NCBI GenBank assembly: GCA_018064455.1
Contig: JAGHVH010000010.1
Location: forward strand, 124,001-188,000
Direction: 5' to 3'
Origin: Candidatus Limimonas egerieequi
GTDB lineage: Bacteria; Bacillota; Clostridia; Oscillospirales; Acutalibacteraceae
DNA length: 64,000 nt
In this document: piece after piece, positions 27,737 through 34,157 of the stretch
Numbering within the stretch: the first letter of the stretch is position 1
How the letters are laid out: each line of letters begins with the position of its first letter
Notes under the pieces: generated by a model
Seen by the model: only the letters and a program-made list of their open reading frames with translations
Database searches by the model: none
What the model was told of the DNA's origin: nothing
Translations under genes and position numbers: made by a program

Positions 27737-28918
27737 TTATTTCTTAAGCTGGTTAATCATGCGGAAGTGGTTTCTGTACCAAGGCTGAAGCTTAGATGCT
27801 GATGTTGGCATGAGGAAACCGCCGATGATACCAAGGTGATCACATGGGAATACGTCGTAAACGTACCACATACCTTTCTTTGGTTCACCCTTAAGGTCAT
27901 GTAAATCCATGTGTGGCTCATTAAATGGAGCAGTCTCAGAAATTGTTGGAACTACGCCATCGTTTGCAAGCCAGTGCTCATCAATTGGATAATCGTCAAC
28001 GTCATTTACGCTGTACTTACCAATCGAACGTGAGAATGGCTGGAATACAGGACACATTGTAAAACGTGGTGTGTGCTGTGGCTTGTCTGTAAAGAACTTC
28101 TGGGAAGTCTTGCAGCATGGCCATGAGAAGTAGTATACGTTTGGAAGGCACTCGATAGTTTCATTAACTTCCTTTGCACCTTGCATTGTAAGGTCATACC
28201 AAACGTTGTCGTGGCTTTCCTTAACCTTCTTCATCTTAGCAACAGAGATTGGACGGCTTTCGATACGGCCATTATTGATACCAATCATATCCCACTGTTC
28301 CATGTGGCTCTCATAGAGTCTGCCAAAGAAGTTGTCACCACCAAGACTAGCCATTAAATATGTTACCATATCAAGCTTATCCATAGCGTTACGAGCAGAG
28401 TAGAGGAGAGTAGTACCCTCATGAACTGATGCAACAGCTGTAATTGAGAATATCCAATCCTCTTTGCCACCTTTGAAAAGGTCAGAAAGTTCATCCTCTG
28501 GGGTTGCTTCCTTTTCAGCCTCGCTACCGCGAGCCATAAGTGTTGCAAAAAGACGGATTGTAGCGCCACCAAATGAGTGACCTACAAGGTTAACCTTTTT
28601 ATCTGGACCAAAGCCCTCAAAAAGTGGTTTGTTGTATGTACGACCAAAACGGTTATGACCATATTTCTTAGAGTGGGCAACACCGTAGTCTACTGTACCA
28701 CCAACAAGCTGAGCATAGAGCTCACAAGCGCGATCCCATGCGCTTGAGTACTTACCAACTGATGGGTCATAGACCTCAAATCCTTGATCGTTTAAATACT
28801 GAGGTAAATTACCAGAAAGCATGCCCCAGTATGGGACATACTTGTTCATTACTTCATCCTTACCATATCCAAGCATGCCATGTACTAAAACGAAAGGATA
28901 ATTTGTGTTCATTTGCAT
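27737..28918 (-). CDS. Lipase-like alpha/beta hydrolase, family I.5-related (copy 2)
   Basis: A 393-aa paralogue of the gene at 26394. It keeps the same blocks: FVLVHGMLGYG, SAWDRACELYAQLVGGTVDYGVAHSKKYGHNRFGRTY and GHSFGG, with a late His in PCDHLGIIGGF. It also lacks a signal peptide. The track's first ATG overlaps the ribosome binding site (AAGGTGAT); the ATG at 28918 is five bases after it and is preferred. The two copies face each other across a terminator and differ clearly in sequence, so the duplication is not recent. Substrate unknown. Confidence 0.8.
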   Translation of the reverse strand: MQMNTNYPFVLVHGMLGYGKDEVMNKYVPYWGMLSGNLPQYLNDQGFEVYDPSVGKYSSAWDRACELYAQLVGGTVDYGVAHSKKYGHNRFGRTYNKPLFEGFGPDKKVNLVGHSFGGATIRLFATLMARGSEAEKEATPEDELSDLFKGGKEDWIFSITAVASVHEGTTLLYSARNAMDKLDMVTYLMASLGGDNFFGRLYESHMEQWDMIGINNGRIESRPISVAKMKKVKESHDNVWYDLTMQGAKEVNETIECLPNVYYFSWPCCKTSQKFFTDKPQHTPRFTMCPVFQPFSRSIGKYSVNDVDDYPIDEHWLANDGVVPTISETAPFNEPHMDLHDLKGEPKKGMWYVYDVFPCDHLGIIGGFLMPTSASKLQPWYRNHFRMINQLKK

Positions 28919-28967
28919 ATATATCACCTTCATAAAAAATATTTGCTCTATTAATATACTACAAATA

Positions 28968-28976
28968 TGCTATAAT
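28968..28976 (+). promoter_or_regulatory. Extended -10 promoter for the phosphatase gene
   Basis: TGCTATAAT is a full TGnTATAAT extended -10, 31 bases before the start codon; no good -35 is seen. A possible opposite promoter for the lipase copy (TTGTAG, 17 bases, TATTTT on the minus strand) shares this short divergent region. Confidence 0.45.
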
Positions 28977-29007
28977 TGTAAATAAATAATCACTTAACGG
29001 AGACTGT

Positions 29008-29730
29008 ATGTTAAACAATTTCAGGAATATCAGTGGCACTGACAAGATATGGCGTAGTGCTACAATCTATCGAAAAAATTTAACAGATGAGGAAAAAGCC
29101 CAGCTTGATAACTTAGGGCTTGATAGAGTATTTGACTTGCGTTGCAAAAGTGAAGCACGCGAGAGGCCTGATTACATACCTTTGGGAGCAACCTATGTGC
29201 GTCTCAATACGATCAATGCACAGAAATATAGGTATGTATTGACAGACCTTCGCTCACGCATTCTGGCAGGTCACCTTGTTGGACGATTTGAATACAAACT
29301 TAAGAAGAATAAGTTTGATTCATATCCAGCAATAGCGGATTCTCCAGTATGGTCAGAAGTATTTGCTGCAATGGATAGGGGAGAAAAGTTCCTTTTCCAC
29401 TGCACTGAGGGCAAAGACCGCACCGGCTTCTGTGCAGTAATAATTGAGCATTGCCTTGGCATAGATGATGATACAATTATGCAAAACTATCTTGTATCTA
29501 ATGAGTTGAGACCGCCAAAGAATAGGCAAAATCTTAAAAAGATGGGCTTTAGCCAGAGGCGAATTGATGATATTAAATATGCAGAATCAACTCATGAGGA
29601 GTTACTTTTGCATGCATATAACTTTGTAAATGAGAAATATGGTAGCCTTGATCAAATGTTACTTCGTAAGTTCGATGTAACAGAGGAGAGAAAGGCTCGT
29701 TGGAAGGAAATCTATTGTGACACAGACTGA
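29008..29730 (+). CDS. Tyrosine-protein phosphatase (Y_phosphatase3 family)
   Basis: A 240-aa protein with the Cys-x5-Arg phosphatase loop HCTEGKDRTGF (about residues 131-141) and the N-terminal ISGTDKIWRSATIYRKN and VFDLRCKSEAR segments of the Y_phosphatase3/LipA-like family. Members dephosphorylate phosphotyrosine or phosphoinositides. No signal peptide is present, so it should act in the cytoplasm. The start has CGGAG upstream. The 3' end overlaps the MATE gene by 14 bases. Confidence 0.88.
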   Translation: MLNNFRNISGTDKIWRSATIYRKNLTDEEKAQLDNLGLDRVFDLRCKSEARERPDYIPLGATYVRLNTINAQKYRYVLTDLRSRILAGHLVGRFEYKLKKNKFDSYPAIADSPVWSEVFAAMDRGEKFLFHCTEGKDRTGFCAVIIEHCLGIDDDTIMQNYLVSNELRPPKNRQNLKKMGFSQRRIDDIKYAESTHEELLLHAYNFVNEKYGSLDQMLLRKFDVTEERKARWKEIYCDTD

Positions 29731-31057
29731 GAAAATGCTAAATACACCAGTTAACAAACTGGTGACATCCCTTGCAATTCCTGCAATAATTAGCATGCTT
29801 GTTACAAACATATATAACCTCGTCGACACCGCTTTTATTGGTACCCTCGGTACCAGCGCCAGTGGTGCTGTCGGGGTCGTATTTGGTTATATGGCAATAA
29901 TACAAGCCGTAGGCTTTATGTTTGGACAAGGTTCCGGCATTATGATGTCAAGAAACCTTGGTGATGGTAATACCAAGGTTGGTAACATGTATGCATCAAC
30001 TGGTGTATTTGCATCCACGTTAGTTGGCATAATTTTTGCTGTAATCACAGCAATTTGGATGGATCCAATCATCACTTTCCTTGGCAGTACGCCAACGATT
30101 GCACCATACGCCAAGGAATATATTAAATATATCCTTATAGCAGCACCAGCAATGACTGCAAGCTTTGCACTCAACAATATTCTAAGGTTTGAGGGTAGGG
30201 CAAAGCTTGGAATGATTGGTCTCATTTCCGGTGCTGCCCTCAATATCCTTGGCGATGCAGTATTCATATTTAAGTTTGATATGGGTATTACTGGTGCTGG
30301 ACTTTCAACTTGTATATCTCAATACATTGGTGTTCTTATCCTTGCAGTACCATTTATAAGACGTAAGACAATTGTTACTCTGAATCCTAAGTTTGCATCA
30401 CTTAAGTTCAGCGTTTATAGGGAAGTGGCTGGTATTGGTTTCCCAAGCCTTATTAGACAGGGACTTACAAGTATTGCCACAATTATCCTTAATAACCTTG
30501 CTGGCCAGTACAGCGATGCAGCAGTTGCTGCAATGAGTATTTCAACACGTATTTCATTCTTGGCATTTGGAGTCGCTCTTGGTATTGGTCAAGGATTCCA
30601 GCCAGTATCTAGTTTCAGCTATGGTGCTAAGAAGTTTAGAAGACTTCGTGATTCACTTGCATTTACAATGGTTACTGCTGAAACAGTACTATGCTGTTTG
30701 TTATCAGTAATATTTATATTTGCACCAAAGCTAATTTGGATGTTCCGCCATGATATGGCGGTAGTTGAGATAGGGCAGTCGGCCCTTAGATACCTTGTGG
30801 CATCTATGGCCTTACTTGCTGCTTCATCGCTGTGTGAGATGCTCTTCCAGACCACTGGAAAGAGCGGATACGCATCGATACTTGCTGCGCTTCGCAATGG
30901 CCTTATATTCATCCCAGCGCTCATAATCTTTGAATCGCTCTGGGGACTCAAAGGCATTATCATCGCGCAGCCAGTCGCATATGTTCTAACGTATATTCCA
31001 TCGTTTATCTTACTATACAGATATCTAAAATATGAGTTACCAAAAGAGGACAGTTAA
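29717..31057 (+). CDS. MATE-family efflux transporter
   Basis: A 446-aa membrane protein with about 12 helices in two related halves. N-terminal LNTPVNKLVTSLAIPAIISMLVTNIYNLVDTAFIGTLG is the classic MatE start, and QGFQPVSSFSYGAKKFRRLRDSL marks the second half. It should export cationic drugs or metabolites using a sodium or proton gradient. GTG 29717 (GAAGGA upstream, inside the phosphatase gene) is taken over ATG 29735, which has no clear ribosome binding site. A terminator overlaps its stop codon. Confidence 0.92.
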   Translation: MTQTEKMLNTPVNKLVTSLAIPAIISMLVTNIYNLVDTAFIGTLGTSASGAVGVVFGYMAIIQAVGFMFGQGSGIMMSRNLGDGNTKVGNMYASTGVFASTLVGIIFAVITAIWMDPIITFLGSTPTIAPYAKEYIKYILIAAPAMTASFALNNILRFEGRAKLGMIGLISGAALNILGDAVFIFKFDMGITGAGLSTCISQYIGVLILAVPFIRRKTIVTLNPKFASLKFSVYREVAGIGFPSLIRQGLTSIATIILNNLAGQYSDAAVAAMSISTRISFLAFGVALGIGQGFQPVSSFSYGAKKFRRLRDSLAFTMVTAETVLCCLLSVIFIFAPKLIWMFRHDMAVVEIGQSALRYLVASMALLAASSLCEMLFQTTGKSGYASILAALRNGLIFIPALIIFESLWGLKGIIIAQPVAYVLTYIPSFILLYRYLKYELPKEDS

Positions 31058-31070
31058 TGTCCTCTTTTTT
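31043..31070 (+). terminator. Intrinsic terminator overlapping the MATE stop codon
   Basis: AAAGAGGACA and TGTCCTCTTT form a 10-bp stem around GTTAA, ending in TTTTTT. The TAA stop lies in the loop. Confidence 0.85.
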
Positions 31071-31080
31071 AATTATTATA

Positions 31081-31109
31081 TTGATTATATTATCGTGTTC
31101 ATATATAAT
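31081..31109 (+). promoter_or_regulatory. Sigma-A-type promoter for the tocopherol-cyclase-like gene
   Basis: TTGATT (31081-31086), 17 bases, TATAAT (31104-31109), 41 bases before the start codon. Confidence 0.75.
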
Positions 31110-31149
31110 TTCGTTGTACATTAAAATACACTACAAGGAGAAATGACTT

Positions 31150-32004
31150 ATGGGTACTTTAACAAGTAAAAAAGACAAGACAAAGTTCTACGGCCATTAC
31201 TACAAGCAGTATACAAAGGATAAGCAGAAGGTATTTGGAATTATCCCAGGTATCGCAGAAGAGGGTGGCACACTTCAGGTAATCACTGACAAGAAAGCAT
31301 ATAACTTTACTTTCCCAACAGCTGAAATGGGCGATACAATCAAGGTTGGTAATAGTGAATTTACTAACGATGGTATGAAAATCGACCTTCCTGACATTAA
31401 GGGTGAACTCAAGTTTACCGACACAACACCAATAGCTTATGACTTCATGGGCTTCCTTAAATATCTTCCACTTGAGGATAGACATTCTATTATTAGTATT
31501 CGTCACAAGACATCAGGTAAGATTATGGTAGAAGGCGAGGAGTACGACTTCACAGATGGTTACGGCTATCATGAGTGTGACAGCGGCGAGCAGTTCCCAG
31601 CAGCTCATATGTGGATTCAGTGCAACAGCTTTGACGATCCAGATGATACAGCAATCGTTGCTTGTATAGCTCAGGTTCCAGTACTTGGTATTCCTATTCG
31701 TGGTTCTATTGTTGTTATCAATAGAAAGGGACATAAAGAAAACAGACTTTCAACTTATTTCCTTGCTCTTACAAGCCTTAAGAAGGATAAGATTACACTC
31801 TGGCAGTTCCCAAATAGAAAGTTTGTTATCGATGTACTTGATGAGGGTACAGCACATGGTCTTGTATCAGCATCTAATGGTAATATGACTGAAGAACTCC
31901 GTGAAGCTAACAATGCTCACTGCAGATTCCGTTATTATAAGTCTGGCAAACTTCAGTTTGACCTTGAATCAGAACACGTTGGTTACGAGAGAAGACATCT
32001 TTAA
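31150..32004 (+). CDS. Tocopherol-cyclase-like / lipocalin-type beta-barrel protein
   Basis: A 284-aa protein rich in beta-strand patterns. GYGYHECDSGEQFPAAHMWIQCNSF closely recalls the family block of tocopherol cyclase and the AttH-like lipocalins (Y-x-E-x-D-x-G-x-x-F-P-x-x-W-I-W-x-Q-x-N-x-F). A chlorophyll- or tocopherol-related pathway is very unlikely here, so the fold is probably used for another hydrophobic ligand. No signal peptide. Start has AAGGAG upstream; it has its own promoter and terminator and therefore forms a single-gene unit. Confidence 0.65.
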   Translation: MGTLTSKKDKTKFYGHYYKQYTKDKQKVFGIIPGIAEEGGTLQVITDKKAYNFTFPTAEMGDTIKVGNSEFTNDGMKIDLPDIKGELKFTDTTPIAYDFMGFLKYLPLEDRHSIISIRHKTSGKIMVEGEEYDFTDGYGYHECDSGEQFPAAHMWIQCNSFDDPDDTAIVACIAQVPVLGIPIRGSIVVINRKGHKENRLSTYFLALTSLKKDKITLWQFPNRKFVIDVLDEGTAHGLVSASNGNMTEELREANNAHCRFRYYKSGKLQFDLESEHVGYERRHL

Positions 32005-32019
32005 TCTTAAATTCATAAA

Positions 32020-32057
32020 AGCCACCAGGGTAGAAATATACCTGGTGGCTATTTTTA
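32020..32057 (+). terminator. Intrinsic terminator after the tocopherol-cyclase-like gene
   Basis: AGCCACCAGG and CCTGGTGGCT form a perfect 10-bp stem around GTAGAAATATA, followed by ATTTTTAT. Confidence 0.85.
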
Positions 32058-32086
32058 TAATTATATGTATAGAGGGAAGATAATAC

Positions 32087-32115
32087 TTTACTTTGTTTGG
32101 ATTTTGTGATATAAT
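32087..32115 (+). promoter_or_regulatory. Promoter for the recombinase-tetR pair
   Basis: TTTACT (32087-32092), 17 bases and a perfect TATAAT (32110-32115). The last base of the -10 is the first base of a 26-base palindrome (next entry). Confidence 0.55.
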
Positions 32116-32140
32116 TATACAAAATAAATGTTTTGTATAA
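32115..32140. promoter_or_regulatory. Perfect inverted repeat, probable TetR-type operator
   Basis: TTATACAAAA and TTTTGTATAA are exact inverted copies separated by TAAATG. The palindrome covers the likely transcription start of the promoter at 32087-32115, a position from which a bound dimer would block transcription. The TetR gene is the second gene of the same unit, so autoregulation is the simplest reading. Confidence 0.5.
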
Positions 32141-32428
32141 TTTAGGGTAGTGAGAAACCAAAATATGGCTAAATAACGTATTTACTATGGTTTCTTCTGT
32201 TATTATGGCCTAATATATACTATATTGTATGTTATATTATTATTTGATATTTTTCTCGCCTCGTTTCTAGCCACTCAGTTTTTTTAGCTTAATAGTTCTT
32301 CATTTAAAAATTTTCTATTGGATGACAATTTTCTAAAAATGCTCATCTTATCAGATTTTTTTAGATGAACAATTCATCAATAAAAAATTTCTATCGTCTC
32401 AAAACGAGTTTACATTTTGGAGGTTTTT
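32141..32428 (+). other. Gene-free AT-rich leader of about 290 bases
   Basis: No ORF of note. It contains an 8-bp inverted repeat AGAAACCA...TGGTTTCT (32153-32195) with a smaller AAATA/TATTT repeat inside, and TCATCT...AGATGA (32343-32368) enclosing a T-run. It is extremely AT-rich. It may be an untranslated leader of the recombinase mRNA, or hold recombination sites; I cannot tell which. Confidence 0.4.
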
Positions 32429-33442
32429 ATGATTACGCGTGCTGATTATGTAGAATTCCCAGATATTATGGTTGAATTCCTAAATTACATGGATGCCATT
32501 AAAAATCGCTCTAAAAATACTATATCCGAATATGCATCTGATCTTCGTCTGTTCTTTAGGTTCCTAAAGTACTACAAAGGTCTTGTTACAGTTTCTGATA
32601 TATCTGATGAAGAAGAATTTGCTAAAATACCTATTAAAGACTGCGATGAAGAGTTTGTGAAAAAAATAACAATAACTGATGCCTACGCTTTTTTAGCATT
32701 TTGTAAAGATGATCGCCAAAACTCAGCTCGTACAAGAGCTCGTAAGGTATCAACCCTTCGTGACTTCTTTAAGTTTTGTAAGACTCAAAAAGGAATTATT
32801 AAAGAGGATCCAATGGCAAGCCTTGACTCCCCTAAGCTCAAACAAACACTTCCAAAATACTTAACTTTAGAGGAAGCTACAAGCCTGCTCAGAACATCAT
32901 TTGAAGGACCTAATAAAGAACGTGATTTTGCTATAATTACGTTGTTTTTGAACTGTGGCATGCGTCTTTCTGAACTTGTTTCACTTAACTATACAGACAT
33001 TCGTGATGACAATACTATAAAGGTACTTGGTAAAGGTAATAAAGAACGTACAATATACTTAAATGATGCTTCAATATCTGCTATAAACGAATATATGAGG
33101 GTTCGTCCACGTGATGGTGTTAAGGATCCTGAAGCGCTTTTTTTAAGCAATAGATTACAGCGAATCAGTCCAAAAACTGTCCAGCATTTGGTTTACAAAG
33201 CTCTTGACAAGGCAGGACTTGAAGGGTATTCTACTCATAAACTAAGACATACCGCAGCAACGCTAATGTATCAATATGGCGATGCAGATGTGCTTGTATT
33301 AAAGGAAATTTTGGGACACGAAAACGTTGGAACAACCCAAATCTATACTCATGTTGTCAACGATCAGCTCAAAACTGCCACTGATAACAACCCACTTAAT
33401 TCAACCAAGATACTCAAGGAAATAGAAAGCGAGAAGAAATAA
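32429..33442 (+). CDS. Tyrosine recombinase, XerC/XerD type
   Basis: A 337-aa recombinase with an N-terminal SAM-like domain (FLNYMDAIKNRSKNTISEYASDLRLFFRFL) and all catalytic residues visible: Arg in CGMRLSEL, Lys in GKGNKER, His-Leu-Arg in STHKLRHTAA, His in GHENVGTT and Tyr in QIYTHV. Length and absence of phage genes favour a chromosomal Xer-type enzyme rather than a mobile-element integrase. The track starts at TTG 32417; ATG 32429, with GGAGG five bases before it, is better. The stop overlaps the start of tetR (TAATG). Confidence 0.9.
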   Translation: MITRADYVEFPDIMVEFLNYMDAIKNRSKNTISEYASDLRLFFRFLKYYKGLVTVSDISDEEEFAKIPIKDCDEEFVKKITITDAYAFLAFCKDDRQNSARTRARKVSTLRDFFKFCKTQKGIIKEDPMASLDSPKLKQTLPKYLTLEEATSLLRTSFEGPNKERDFAIITLFLNCGMRLSELVSLNYTDIRDDNTIKVLGKGNKERTIYLNDASISAINEYMRVRPRDGVKDPEALFLSNRLQRISPKTVQHLVYKALDKAGLEGYSTHKLRHTAATLMYQYGDADVLVLKEILGHENVGTTQIYTHVVNDQLKTATDNNPLNSTKILKEIESEKK

Positions 33443-34119
33443 TGGCTAGAAAACGTAATGAGGCAGAACGTGAAAGACTACTTCAAATTGCTTATAAACT
33501 TATGACAGAACAGGGCTTTGAAAACACTTCACTTTCAGATATTGCAAAGGCTGCAAATATCACAAAGTCACTTGTTCAGTATTATTTCCCCGCAAAGGAA
33601 ATTATTGCAACTACACTTATAGAACGTGGTCTTAATACAATCTACGAACAGATATCAAAAGATAAAGAAATCAATATTCCAAACAGCGTTGTAATGGCCT
33701 TTGCAGTTGGATATGTACTTTTCAACTACTCTTTCTATAACAGTGTTATTACAAAGTTTTTAGTTCAAGAATACATAGAGAATCGTCTCTATACTATGCA
33801 AGTTGTCGATATAGGACTTGAATGGTTTGAAGAAAAAGAGCCTAAACTTTTCGCTAAGCTTCGTGAAGAAGATCCACACTTTGATGACAAGCTATCATTT
33901 GCCTTTGGCGGAATAATCGAATATGTTTATGAATGTAACGAAAATGGTCGTGAAATTGATGGTGACTTTATCATTGAGTTTGCTTTAAAAACGATTGAGC
34001 CTTCATTTAAACTAATTGTTGACGACGATACGGACTTAATAAACATATCAATGTATTTCCCTGATGATTGGTTTAAGAAGCATGTAAAAGAATACAATAA
34101 GAAAATGTTTGGCATATAA
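33442..34119 (+). CDS. TetR-family transcriptional regulator
   Basis: A 225-aa regulator with an N-terminal helix-turn-helix (ERLLQIAYKLMTEQGFENTSLSDIAKAANITKSLVQYYFPAKEIIATTLIE), typical of TetR/AcrR, and a helical ligand-binding domain with several aromatic residues. It overlaps the recombinase stop by one base, so the pair is co-transcribed and coupled. The 26-base palindrome at the unit's promoter is a good candidate for its own operator. Ligand and other targets unknown. Confidence 0.88.
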   Translation: MARKRNEAERERLLQIAYKLMTEQGFENTSLSDIAKAANITKSLVQYYFPAKEIIATTLIERGLNTIYEQISKDKEINIPNSVVMAFAVGYVLFNYSFYNSVITKFLVQEYIENRLYTMQVVDIGLEWFEEKEPKLFAKLREEDPHFDDKLSFAFGGIIEYVYECNENGREIDGDFIIEFALKTIEPSFKLIVDDDTDLINISMYFPDDWFKKHVKEYNKKMFGI

Positions 34120-34123
34120 AAAG

Positions 34124-34151
34124 AGCCTGGTAAGTATGAACTTACCAGGCT
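34124..34151. terminator. Bidirectional terminator between tetR and the histidine kinase
   Basis: AGCCTGGTAAGT and ACTTACCAGGCT form a 12-bp perfect stem around ATGA. On the minus strand it is followed by CTTTTTAT, on the + strand by TTAGTTTTA. Confidence 0.85.
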
Positions 34152-34157
34152 TTAGTT

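Noticed and set aside
32164-32175. Short upstream ORF (ATG GCT AAA TAA) in the recombinase leader
   Set aside because: No convincing ribosome binding site and only three codons; likely chance in AT-rich sequence.
32205-32240. dif site near the Xer-type recombinase (CCTAATATATAC...TATGTTAT)
   Set aside because: Only loose AT-rich similarity to the Firmicute dif core; the two half-sites do not align at the expected 6-base spacing.
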